Below are positions 1 to 10,666 of a stretch of 64,000 nt of DNA, piece by piece. The position numbers and the translations under genes were made by a program. Numbering within the stretch: position 1 is the first letter of the stretch; each line of letters starts with the position of its first letter. Below the pieces are notes generated by a model, which worked only from the letters and a program-made list of their open reading frames with translations, did no database searches and was not told the DNA's origin. The stretch lies in NCBI GenBank assembly GCA_000708835.1, contig DF237045.1, positions 145,820 to 209,819 of the forward strand, read 5' to 3'. The stretch is from Klebsormidium nitens (taxonomy: Eukaryota; Streptophyta; Klebsormidiophyceae; Klebsormidiales; Klebsormidiaceae).

Positions 1-146
1 CCCCTGACCTTCTTACACCTGACGTAACCGCCTGCATGCCCGGAACAATTTTCAATAACCCAGATACGGAAAGGGCCTAGATCAATATAGTCGATGCATA
101 TGGACAACATTTGACCAGGTGGGTCGGAAGTCAGCTAGGCCTCTTA

Positions 147-646
147 CGGCCTTTTCACAAGGGAGAAACCGGAGTTTGACCGGAGTTCAACCGGGGTTCG
201 ACCGGAGTTTCAAGGTGCCAGGTAGGCAGACTTTTACCCAATCAGTGTCAGGTACTTGTCCAGGTCACTCCCACATGGTGAATGAAAGTTGCAATCAAAC
301 TCCGGTGCTGTGAAACCGGCTGGGCCGAGTTTTTCCAGCCCGGCGGAAAAATGTACTCAATCTGTACAGGTTCTGTACAGTAGCTTGTACCTGACCTCCA
401 ATTTCCGCCACGGTGGCAGGCACCACAATCCGCGAGCCAATCAGCGTGCGAGTTTGACCTCCGGAAAACTCCGGTCGAACTCAGAGGCCTCCGGAGGCCT
501 CTGAGTTTTTTGCCCCTAGCCGGAGTTTGACCGGAGTTCGACCGGAGTTTGGAAATCCGACGTGGCACAAACTCCGGTCGCAAAAATGTTAATGAACGAC
601 CTGAGTTTGAACTCCGGTCAAACTCCGGTCTCTTGTGAAAAGGCCG
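147..646. mobile_element. PIF/Harbinger (Tourist-like) MITE, 500 bp
   Basis: The ends are inverted repeats: CGGCCTTTTCACAAG at 147-161 and its exact complement at 632-646. Both run inward into CCGGAGTTTGACCGGAGTT-type motifs, so the arms are roughly 45 bp with a small indel. The trinucleotide TTA flanks each end (144-146 and 647-649), matching the 3-bp target duplication of PIF/Harbinger elements, whose ends often start GGCC. No transposase ORF is present, so it would be non-autonomous. The interior has many copies of the CCGGAGTTTGA/TCAAACTCCGG motif and a perfect 30-bp palindrome at 478-507. It lies in an intron of the aminotransferase gene. Confidence 0.8.
478..507. repeat. Perfect 30-bp palindrome inside the MITE
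   Basis: Each arm reads AACTCAGAGGCCTCC and there is no spacer. It is centred in the MITE interior and would form a strong cruciform or hairpin. No function is assigned. Confidence 0.9.
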
Positions 647-834
647 TTACTCGAAACCTCTACATGCTACTGTTCTTCTCCATCTGGAAGTTTGGACCGT
701 TCACTCCACTTCCACATTAATTCTCTTGTGGCAACAACACCAAAGGCTTCTTGGACGTGACCTTTCAACGGACAGTCGAGTGTATGCCCTCAGAATACTC
801 ATTCACAGGGGAAGGAGAAGAATGGGTAACCTAC

Positions 835-3800
835 CGGAGCATAGTTGCTGATGGTCTTCACGCCCCCCGAGCCCCCCGGGCTCGCCCTCTTGAAGACCTC
901 TTCTACGTACAAGTCCAAGGGAGACATTTGCCCAGTCTGTGACGGGGTGTGACGTTTGTTAAAAGCGTTGTCGAGACAGCAGAAAAGGCTCAAGACGGCT
1001 GTCCTATCGAGCATGTCTACAAACTTCAAGGGGGACAGCTGACCAGTCTCTACCGGAATATACAGCTTGTCAGTAGCGCGTTTGTTACAGCAGGGGACGC
1101 GGTCCTGTCTGGGAAACACGCGCAGTCGAAGCGACAACAAAAGCCACTACGGCCGGGTAGAGGGGGCCACTCCGTCTATGACCAAGTTATCAGCAGCGCG
1201 CTTCCTATCCGAAAGGCCACCTTGAGGATACGTTTCACAGGCAGCACAAGCTCAGTCTCGGCTTTCAGGATCGACGGATTGGATGTGAACAAGCTCATCC
1301 TATAGTGGACCTTTCCTATGGATGAGAAACAGCAACAGCCCAAAACCAGCTTTTCGCAAATCCTCTTCTCTGGACAATCTTTCCTGTATTTGATAAGATG
1401 AGGGCGACCTGCTTGACCAGATCAAAGCTCGCAAACGAGACTTTTAGCGACAAAAAGCACTATCCTCACCTTGAAATACGACCCCACTGGCGACACAAAC
1501 ACGAGGAACGTGAACTCGGGCGCCGGCGCGAGCCCCAGCACCGCGCCCGTCCCAATCAGCAGCGGCCGAATGTAAAGGGATCCCTTTCCGTACGGCGGAA
1601 TCCACGCTTCGTTCGCCAGGACGGTCTGCTTGACGGCGTCTAGAAAGAGGTCCTTCGGCGGAGCCGGCATGCTCATGCGCCCGGCGCCGTAGGTCATGCG
1701 TGCCGCATTCTCCTCGGGACGGAAGAGGAGAATACGCCCGTCGGCGGTGCGGCTGGCTTTGAGGCCCTCAAACACGCCCTGAGAACACGGGGTCACGCTG
1801 AGTGTTGAATGACGAAGGACTGGCTTCTTTTTGCTGTCGCACTTTGCATTGTATCCGTCCCATGTTAGAAGAAAGATCAACGGGTTTTGAAGGGCTCAGA
1901 AATGCGGGCAATCTGGAGGAAACAGTGCGCACAGGAGCGCCAACTGTGACTCGTTGCTTATCGGAAACAACTTAGACAGGAAAATGCTCGTCGTGAATGA
2001 AGTTTCTCGAAGAGAAACCTGTATGATGGTGGCAGGGTTGCAGGGGGCCGGGTCTGGCGGCCAAACGAGGTCGCAAGCAAAGTGGTTTTCATGAGTCTTA
2101 AAAGGAACCAGCAGTGCCGTCAATAGAGGCCGCCCAACCAAGGCCATCTGAAGATCGTCCCATCACTCCCAGAAGTACCTTGGCGAGACCCGAAAACCTT
2201 GCGTTCACTCCCGCCTTCAGCTCACTCCTTTATTCGGTTTTCACAACAGCCATCAACATGCTCGTGATCATCCGTGCTTTCCCTGTGTTGTCTTTCTCTG
2301 GCCTCTCTGCAGCGCACTGATCATCTGCAAGTTCCTTCTTTCACCATCAGCTACGGCGCTCACCTGGCCGTAATTCAGCACCGCAGCTGAGGGGCTCATC
2401 GTCATATTTCCGAATGGTCGCAAGGAGCCCCGCCACTCTTCCGTCCCTAGTTGGCATGTCGCCACATACATGTAGTCCGTATCCCGGATTCCGAAGCCGA
2501 TGTTATCCCAGTCAATGTCTACTGTCGATTTACTGCAGCAGATTTGGACCTCCATGAGTCAAAAGTAGGAGGAGGGCCCACGCTAGCCACCGGAATGGAG
2601 GGGCAATAAGTTTCCTACCGCATGAGGATGCATTCAATCCTGGAACCAGTGTTGATAGTGAAGTGGAGCTGGACTTCCTTCATCCTACAAAAAGTAAGCT
2701 TTTCACATCCAAAACATGCCAAGTCTAATTGAGGACATCACGAGCATGCCCACCGTTCCGAAGCTGTGTGGCAGAGCCTCACAATCATCACCGCTATTTA
2801 CGGCCCACCGACTAATCATCTATGCGAACGGCCCGCAGACATGTCTTTGCACTGACAGGGATGAAGACAAAGAGCCTCCTCCAAAGCACCCAGCCAAATA
2901 ACTGGCAACACAGACAAAACCTTTCTTGGATCTACACTTAACCGCCAGCCCCTACTCACGAACGAATTGCTGAACGCTGAGCAAGCACTTGATCATGTCA
3001 CCAATCACTACATTATATATCCACCGTAATGCAATAATGGCAGGACTCCAGTAACTGGCAATCTTTCCAACACAAGCTGCACATCCACATCGAAGTTCGA
3101 AGTCCAACTTCAGCGAACGAGACTCGCGGCATACCTAGTAGGAGCAGCGACAGCGGATGCTGCAGCCGCAGGCGTGCGAATATCTGCCCTGGCGCCTTGC
3201 AATCTCGTACCTTCTTGGTTCCATGGCAAAGCCTAGACAAGGGAAAGAACCGCCATAGTCTCAGCTTTGAAAACTCAACAGCATGCATGCACTGAAGCGT
3301 ATGTGCACCAACCATTTGAGCCCCAACAATATCATGGTCCTTCAGAAACTGGCATTGAGACCCATCAGCATCATTTACTTGATGAGTGAAAGTCAAAAGC
3401 TCAGACGAAGCTGATAAGGAGATATGCGCGCCAACAACAACCATGATCAAGCGGGACTTTGAGATCAGGATCACGATGAAGCACGCCGCGGAAGGTGAAT
3501 ACCAGAGCGGGGGACACCAGAGTGCTTGATCCGCTTTTTGCTCCACAAAAGTCACCAACTTTCTAAAACCCTAATTTACCAGCTGAGGCCAAGGTGATTG
3601 GTTTCAAGCTCTGCGGCGACTGATCCAGTGCAATGCACCAAATTCATTCTCTTGTAATCCGTGTCTCGTTTGACTTCTCGTCACCTAGACCATTACCAAC
3701 TTTGTGCTCCGAACCTTATTAGTTGAGGGTGTCGAATAAAAGTTATGCAGAAAGCCAGTGTTTCCACAAATCAAAAGAGAGATTGTGTCACATTCACATC

Positions 3801-4093
3801 CGATGAAGATTAATATCATAAAAAGCAAGATCTGGAAGCACTCATATCAGGACCTGTACAGGTAATCTTACCTGCAAACACGACCGAAGCTCCGAAGCCC
3901 CCTGGCCTGAGATCAGCAACCTCGAACTTTTCAATCGCAACCTTTCTGACGGCATTTGAGATTGGTGCGCCCGTGTTTCCATGATGAGGGGGCTTGCAAA
4001 GCAACTAGATGTGCCTGCATTTGATGTATCTATGCGCCCCTGCGCCGGAATGTGCAATGAGGCGCTGGCCCCATGACATAAAGAAGACGCCAT
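835..4093 (-). CDS. Branched-chain amino acid aminotransferase, plastid type (3' part beyond the left edge)
   Basis: Pyridoxal-phosphate enzyme that reversibly transaminates Leu, Ile and Val with 2-oxoglutarate; the last step of synthesis in plastids. Five exons read in one frame (minus strand order): 4093-3872, 3232-3135, 2532-2364, 1778-1470 and 936-835, giving 300 codons of about 400 expected. Exon 1 starts [13 protein letters not shown] and is rich in Ser and Arg with few acids, as in a chloroplast transit peptide; it continues through exon 2 (ending [11 protein letters not shown]). Family blocks follow: [44 protein letters not shown] and SPVGSYFK. Exon 5 carries [13 protein letters not shown], where Lys293 would be the PLP Schiff-base lysine. 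All junctions are GT-AG and phases agree. The remaining C-terminal exons lie left of base 1. A diverged copy of the exon 5 acceptor edge lies at about 1021-1060. The identification is firm; plastid targeting is inferred. Confidence 0.9.
900..1215. repeat. Tandem copies of the aminotransferase exon 5 acceptor edge
   Basis: On the minus strand the true exon start at 936 reads ACA|GACTGG.. and encodes TGQMSPLDL. About 105 bp upstream in the intron (1021-1060) a diverged copy encodes TGQLSPLKF in the same order. Shared AGCGCG/TTTGTTA-like words around 960-985, 1070-1090 and 1175-1205 suggest a third, shorter copy. The intronic copies lack the rest of the exon ([11 protein letters not shown]), so they are acceptor-edge fragments. 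Confidence 0.6.
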
Positions 4094-4591
4094 ACGTGGC
4101 TTCTGCCGCTGCTTTCCTATTTAACTACTCAACAAATTGACTCTGATTTGGAAGTGCCAGATTCCTGCTTACAGTCAAAGCCTCCTTCGAACCTGCTTGT
4201 GGAGCCTCCCTCGCGCAGTCCTGAGGCTGAGAACAAAGCAAACTTGAAAGGGAGCAAATTTGTGGGAGAATCGATCACATGCGGTGACTCGTGAGCGTTG
4301 GCCTGAGCAAGCAAATGAATGAGCAAGTGTCGAGCAAACAAATTGAAGGGGCCGCTGAGGACGTTCCAAGACGTTACCGGTGAAAGTGTAGGGTTACCGT
4401 TGCGTGACCAGATGTTTGGCTTTGCCACTTGCTTCAAGCTGTTGAATCCTGCTGAGCAGTCGATGTGCCTGTAAGTTTGATAGCTTGTGGACACCTAGGA
4501 TCCTACCTACTAGCCTGTTCCGCAAGGGTGAAGGCCCGTCAACGCCAAAGGTTGCGAGAGTCGATACCCAACTCGATGATAGGTATATTTC

Positions 4592-4754
4592 TCGATGTAG
4601 TGAACAGCAAGCCCAGTGAACAGTAAGCATTTTGGGGTTACTAAAAACCCTAACCTAAGGAAACACCCGCTCCGCACCCGTACCCACCCTAACCCCCTAA
4701 TCAGCCCTACCCGTCTCCGTTACTGTTCACTGGCTGTTACTGTTCACTACGTCG
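4592..4754. mobile_element. Short inverted-repeat element (MITE-like), ~163 bp
   Basis: Terminal arms of about 36 bp face each other: 4592-4628 (contains GTAGTGAACAG and CAGTGAACAGTAA) and 4719-4754 (the complement, with a few mismatches). Each arm contains the CAGTGAACAG word twice. The interior has telomere-like CCCTAA runs. I could not find a convincing target-site duplication, so the superfamily is not assigned. It lies between the divergent aminotransferase and SPX-RING genes. Confidence 0.6.
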
Positions 4755-4806
4755 ATCGGAATCTCGATGATCTGTTCCTGCACTGTGCAGCATCCAGATT
4801 GCATGC

Positions 4807-4828
4807 CTGCGCAGTGCGCACTGCGCAG
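4807..4828. repeat. Perfect 22-bp palindrome
   Basis: Each arm is CTGCGCAGTGC with no spacer, so it can fold back fully. It lies in the divergent intergenic region just beyond the short inverted-repeat element. Confidence 0.85.
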
Positions 4829-5189
4829 TAAATGCGTGCATTATTGGCGAGCAAGCAAGTCAAGCCCGGCAGGTATGCCCCGGCCACCGCATCACAGGCC
4901 GGTCGCGAGAGTCGAAAGTTGAAACCATATGCAGAAGTTGAACCTGAAAATAACCCAGCTATTAAACCAGATTCGGCCAGCCAGCCCGCCCGCCCGCCCC
5001 ATTGAACAACCTAACAGTGACCCGTCCTTTTAATCGGCCCCTAAATATTGTAATCTAGGTAGGCGCCGTACCAATTGCCAGGTCACGCCCCGGTTGAAAA
5101 TCCTTCAAGGGGGTGTGCACTGTGCATGATGTGCATGCAAGGCCCACTCGGGACATGCCAGCTGTCAAAGTGACAACTCGTTGGAAAAG

Positions 5190-5785
5190 CAGGCTTGCTG
5201 CCAGTGCCGCAAGTACGACAAAGCATTCTCCTTTTATTAGTGTCTCAGACTTCTAAAAGTGTGAAAACTCTTCACACGCTCCTTTATTGGCTCTCAAGGT
5301 GTCCGCGTGGATCAAATTGTCAGATCAGGTCCTTTGATCAAATTTCCGTCAGAGTTGTCAGATTTACCGTACAGTTTGCGGTACGGCTCCGGTACAGATG
5401 GGGACCGGGTCAGAGGAAGTGGCTACATACACTAAACCAAAAGTACTCTGCCCGGTTGTCACTGTCAGTGAGTAACCCTAATGTCACTAGGAAATGACGT
5501 AACCCTAACAAAACGCTAGTCGATTGCCACGAACCGTTACAGGTTTGCAACATAACCCTAATATCCTAGTGAGAGCCCCGGTCACTGTCAATGTCAATGT
5601 CAATGTCATTGTCACTTGTCAGCGTCACTGTCACTGTCCTAACCACAGCCCGTAACCACTGCCAGACTCGTGACTCCGATGACTTCAGGTGTTTGAGTGT
5701 GCTTTACACCTATTTGGCGGGGCGGAGACACTAATAAAAGGAGAATGCTTTGATGCTTTTGCGCTAGTGCCAGCTCCAGGCTGAG
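5190..5785. mobile_element. Inverted-repeat element of ~0.6 kb (MITE-like)
   Basis: A perfect 28-bp inverted repeat joins 5219-5246 (starts CAAAGCATTCTCC) and 5725-5752. Weaker complementarity extends outward for about 25 bp (GCTGCCAGTGCCGCAAG against GCTGGCACTAGCGCAAAA). The interior holds CCCTAA words and a hexamer array at 5581-5640. No transposase ORF is seen and no clear target duplication was found, so the exact ends are uncertain. It lies within 1 kb of the SPX-RING start codon. Confidence 0.6.
5581..5640. repeat. Hexamer-type tandem repeat (GTCAAT/GTCACT)
   Basis: About nine imperfect copies of GTCAMT lie head to tail. The repeat sits inside the 0.6-kb inverted-repeat element upstream of the SPX-RING gene. 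Confidence 0.7.
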
Positions 5786-6053
5786 CTCTTTCGAGTCTTT
5801 GCTGTGGTTGTCAAGTTTGAACAGGTGCCGTACCTAGATGCGCAGCAAAGGCGCACAGACAGCCTGCCTCACGGCTTCGATGTTGCCGCCAAGTATTCCC
5901 ATCTTCACCACTCGGCATCTGCATCTGAGCTCTACACGCCTCCTCCCACTTTTCTTTCCTTGAGCTTAAATTCCACAAAGACTGAGCTTAAACACCACTT
6001 AGAGTAACAGCCAATTTATTTGAGCAGGACCTTTACACGGAACGTTCGCAGAA

Positions 6054-9000
6054 ATGAAGTTTGGCAGCCAATTCCAGTGGTTCCTCCAATCGCAGATTAG
6101 CGGGGAGTACCGTGCACACTGTCTTCAGTACAAATCATTGAAGAAGCAGCTCTCTCCGTGCCGAAGGCGCGACCCTTCCGCTCCCCCTCCCCATGGTTCT
6201 CCATCTGTGTGGGACTCCTACAGGCCCGTGCGCGCTCATTGCGATAGCTGTGACGTTCATTTCTGGTCCAATGTTGGTAAAGAAGTCAAGGATATCAGTG
6301 CATTCTTCACAAAACGAGCGGCGTTTCTACTCCAAGAGCATGGCGTTTCGCCGGTGTATGACGCGCAGCACCGGTGGTTTGCTTGCTTTTTGGGGGATGG
6401 GTGCAGGGGTCATGCGCATGAGCAGGTTGTGGATGCTGAGCTGGCGGGGGAGGCACGTCAGCTCATTCAGTTCGCTAAGGCCAACACAATGGCGCTCAGG
6501 AAAATATTGAAGAAGTACGATAAGCTTCACCGAACAGGTGCGTATTTATGGGACTTCTGGGATATGTGCCTGGCTTCCAATGAACAAGTGTTGCAGGTTA
6601 GTGCACCATATGATGCAACCCTTACTTTTCTCTCCTGCATTCGGCAGGTCTCTGAAGTCAAGTGTTTGCATTCACCTTGCGTTGGCCTCCTCGTTGATGA
6701 AGCAATCATCTGAACTCAAAAAGGACTGCTCTTCCGAAAACACCAGCGCATCTGGCCCTCTCTGCCCTTTTAAGCCGTTGAATTAGGTGGTGCACGTGCT
6801 CATCTGCTTATTCTGCACTGCCCCGGCCCTCCAAAGTCAGCTTCCTTGTCAGAGTTCCACTCTGTTGATTCTACAAACAGATGAGGAGCATATTGCTCAT
6901 GGTCCTGGCCACACTGTCAACTGGTGTACAAAAAGGGAACGACGCTCCCAGTGAAATTTGCCAGGAAGCAGTCTTCATGCGCCGTAACCTTCTAGGCTTC
7001 AAGGGAATGGTCCGCAGATACTGCAGCGTTTCCCATGATCAACACGGAGATCATACGTTGGTATCTTGTATTCTCCTTCATCTTCTTCACACCTCGGCAA
7101 GGCATTGATCTGCTTGATCTGCATCAGCATCTGAAGCACTCTGTCCCCTTTACCCTGGCAGGAGCCGGCAAGGAGTTTATGCAGCGGTTGTTGCGCAAGG
7201 AGCACGGCAACAGCTTCTTCACGCAGCGCTTCCTTTTACATGAGCTCACGGCGCTACACTCCAGTCTCGGCGAGGAGAAGACAAGTGATGCCGCTATTGG
7301 CCGGGAGCAGAGGCACAAGTGCGCTGAGCTCTTACAGGCGGTACGTCTCTCGTTGACAGATGCGGGTACGGAGGCGAGGTTGCCAGGGCCATATGCGCTG
7401 GACTTGCATTGCAGCGTGTGCCTGGTGAGGCTTCACGCTGCATAGTTCCCCTTTCTGCGCTGATTGCGTGTGTGCACCAGTAGTACCATCTGGAAATCGA
7501 ATGGTCAGGGGCCTCTGTAGCTTGGTGTCGCATGGTTTTCCCCTAGTCAGGAGGTTATGTGTTCCAATCTCCCCATTTGGATGGAGTCGGTTATCTTAGT
7601 CAAGTAGGAGTGCCTCATGGGAAACCCTTGTGCTGATTATGAAGAACCCAGTCTGACATGGAAACGTTCTGGCTTTTTGGAAGCCCTGTTCTCGTTTTGC
7701 CCCTCCGCATCTGGCAAGGCCTGTCGTAGGATGCCATTGTTGTGAAGGGTGATCTCTGAACCGGAATAAACACTGCGATAAGACTTTTCAGCGCTTGGAG
7801 TTCCGACTCTGGATTCTGCTTGGGAATTGCGTTTATACTGAGGTCAGTTCGCCGCAATCAACTCATCGTACACGTGGATCAGTTTCAGAAGGCGAGGCAA
7901 TCGTTTTGTTTACCTCCTGCAGTACTCTCGAGACCTCTGCAATTACATTATCGAAGACAGGATTGGCCCCTCCTTAATACGTCGAAAAGCTTCAATCCAA
8001 CCACATGCGATGTCCATTGCTGACTCCGCATTCCTGCTCTTGGTGCAGGAGGTCTTCGTGGATCCAATGGGGCTCAAGTGCGGGCACGTGTTCTGCAAGT
8101 CATGCGCATGTCGAGTAGCCAGAATCCACCCCCTGAACCCCAAGGGTCTGAAGGTGGCTCTGAAAACCGCACGCTGCGCGATATGCCGCCAGGTGAAAAG
8201 ACCAGGGCTTCAGAACTTTAGTTCCATGCAACAGAACCTTAGTGCAGATGCTCCTTCGAGTTTTCGCAGAAGCACGAGAAAACCTGGGGTGCACAAGATT
8301 TGAGGTTTCCGGCGATCTCAAGTCGCTCAGCAGAATCATGATTTATATTTCGGTTTGCATAGCGAGCACTCTTGGGAGTGCTGTGTTGAGGATGGTTATC
8401 ATTAAAAGAGACAAGGCCTGCCAAGCATCACAAAGGCTGCAATTGATGCATCTCTTACTCTTTGTCCGTCAACGGAAGGCTTTTGATTTCGCAGCTCAAC
8501 CCCCCGCAAGACTCACATACTAACATTCTGATTTGTCCGACCGATTCACAACTTGGTACAGCTGTACGGCAAACGTTGACATAGCCCCAAATGCTTATCA
8601 GGCTCTTGTGTTGCAGGCTGACGTGTACCAGAAGGCCGTTCCGCTCCCTGAGGTTGGAGAGCTCGTGAAGAAGAGGTCAGTCACATTATTCGCGTCTGCG
8701 GGTCTCTGGCTGTTTGATGTGCTCTCTTACACTAATGCAACGAGGCTACATCCGTCTGCAAATTCGCAATAAGTAAAGGGCTAAACAGTGAAGGTTGTCA
8801 GTTTGCAGTGTCTATGGTCGTAAATGAGTCCAAAAATGAAGTCCTTATCCACGTTCATTCCCTGTCGACTAGGGTCTGCCTAGGTCCGCGACTGCAGAAA
8901 AGCTGGTAAAGATGCACAATGTCTTCGCACAGCTTCTGGTGGTAATGTATTTTTGTGCATTTCAGGTTTCCAAAGGAGTGGAAGGAACGCGAGCTTCAGG

Positions 9001-9074
9001 ACAGGCAGATCTTACCATACAAGGCCGATTCACGCCTTGACGGTTACATCCAAGCGCCCCAGCGCGCCCTGTAA
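6054..9074 (+). CDS. NLA: SPX-RING E3 ubiquitin ligase, NLA/BAH1-like
   Basis: Five exons: 6054-6537, 7162-7424, 8049-8192, 8617-8675 and 8966-9074, all GT-AG with matching phases, giving 352 residues (Arabidopsis NLA is about 335). The N-terminus MKFGSQFQWFL and the basic helix ALRKILKKYDKLH mark an SPX domain, which binds inositol pyrophosphates and reports phosphate status. A C3HC4 RING follows: Cys245, Cys248, Cys260, His262, Cys265, Cys268, Cys292, Cys295. The GLKCGHVFCKSCAC block is as in NLA. The tail (PKEWKERELQDRQ) also matches the NLA pattern. In Arabidopsis NLA ubiquitinates PHT1 phosphate transporters at the plasma membrane for degradation; a PHT1-like gene lies 17 kb downstream here. 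A donor at 6597 was rejected because joining 6537 to 7162 restores the family motif (T-GAGKEF). Substrate is inferred from the family. Confidence 0.92.
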
Positions 9075-10666
9075 CTAGTTTCAGCAGAGAAGCCTTGCTG
9101 TAGTGTCGTGTTTCCAGCTGAAACTTCGCATGGGGGCAGCATGGCGGCTGTCCTCTTTGACTAGCGAAGTTGGCACTGCAACATTGGGTCACTTAGTCTA
9201 GGATAGCAGATCGGAACACTGTACTAATGTAGCAAAAGTGTAAAGTAGCTTATAGTCTTGGCTTCAAGCATCGGAGCTCCAAGCTAGACCTGCTTTCAGT
9301 CCGAGCTTAGGAGAACTTTGGGAATAAGATAGCTGGCTAATCTGTATAGACAAGCTGCCAGTTGTTAGCGGGTAGCTAGGGCATCGATCTCAGGTCTGCA
9401 TGTAGGGAGTGGGATTGTGGATTGTAGACAAGTTGAAGCAAGATTGGGATAAGGCTCGCAAAGGGCAGAACGAGTCTGAAGTTACGAAGCGTTCAACCAT
9501 TAGGGATACTACACGATCTTATGGTGGCAAACGCCCCCAGCTGCTTTGCCAGCCCGGTTCGACACCAAGAGGAAGAGAGGACTGATATCCCATTCCGATG
9601 CAGGCTCAAGAGCGCCGGTCCATTTTCAAGCTGCGAGGCCTGGCAAGTGAACCTTGCCAGTTAAATCAACTGAACGATCCCGCCATGCCACACCGCTGCG
9701 CTACAAACAAGGCGAGGCTGAGGCCTGAAACTTAGTAGTGCCCCGGTCATGAAGCGAAAGGCCGTAGCTTCTCGTTGGCCGAAGGGCCGGCTAGCTGTTG
9801 ATCTACATCGGCTTGTTATGAGTCATGATCTGTACGTGCAGGCGTGCCATGATATGCATGGAGGCTTGCGGTTCGAGACAATGATTGGCGTGCACCATAT
9901 ATGGTGCAACCCATGGCGCACAATTAAAAGGATCGGATACACGTCAGTTGAATATGAAGTTTTTTTATAGTTGACCGAGTTTTAAACATGACGGCTAGCC
10001 TCCCATGTAAGTTCGTATATCATTGCAGACGGTTGTTCCTACGTGACCGTGAAGAAACGTTGAACGTTCCTGACAATGATCCGGATCCTTTGCCACAACA
10101 GTAAGCTAGATATGTTTCATTGCACGCACCGAGTTCATATAGTACCTGGGAAGTTGAAGTATACGCACGCGACGAAATGTTGTTGAAAAAATGCGCATGC
10201 CCAGGGTACGCCTTTGATTCGATATCAGCGAGGGCCCTTTGGAGCAGAGGTTTAACGGGCGGAGGCGAGTCACATCATCGATCAGGCTTGCCAACATGAC
10301 CTGCGACTACAGAGAAAGACACGAGCTAGTCACGTACACACTGAGTGACACATATATGCAGTCAATAAAACTAAAGACCGTCTTGTTTCAGGGATGTATA
10401 AAGTCCGTCTATGCTAAGTTCTCTCTTTAGCCCTTATTTAATGACGGCTTCCGACACTCAACACCTCTGTATAAAAGGTAGATTAGATGACAGACACTAT
10501 CTAAGTCTGATTACTTCAGACCTTTCTACGTAGTATCACACTTGTGCGGACACATATTAGCAGATTGCCATGACTTCTTCAAGATAAACTCTCTGCTTAT
10601 CTAAATAGCAACACTACTTTCACATCATGGGGCCCGTACAGTCAAGCTAGTTTCGCTGGATGCCGG
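9075..10666. other. Intergenic region between two convergent genes
   Basis: Both flanking genes end here, so it should hold both 3' UTRs. No exon with family resemblance or sustained coding bias was seen. A short hairpin (CTGGCAAG at 9640-9647 and its complement at 9653-9660) is the only local structure. The ORF at 9749-9970 has no recognisable features. Confidence 0.5.

Larger units (their letters stand above)
4094..6053. other. Divergent intergenic region between aminotransferase and SPX-RING genes
   Basis: No coding exon was found. The two start codons face away from each other, so both promoters should lie here. Recognisable content is the two inverted-repeat elements, the 22-bp palindrome and the hexamer array. 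I see no convincing TATA box or phosphate-response element. Confidence 0.6.

Noticed and set aside
3013-3558. 181-aa minus-strand ORF
   Set aside because: It overlaps aminotransferase exon 2 in the wrong frame. The correct frame is fixed by the phase of the flanking exons.
4640-5560. CCCTAA runs as an interstitial telomere
   Set aside because: Only isolated one- or two-unit matches occur, inside repeat elements, with no real array.
6538-6713. Read-through of SPX-RING exon 1 to a 219-aa protein
   Set aside because: The donor at 6538 joined to 7162 restores the family sequence and leads to the RING domain. The extension resembles nothing.
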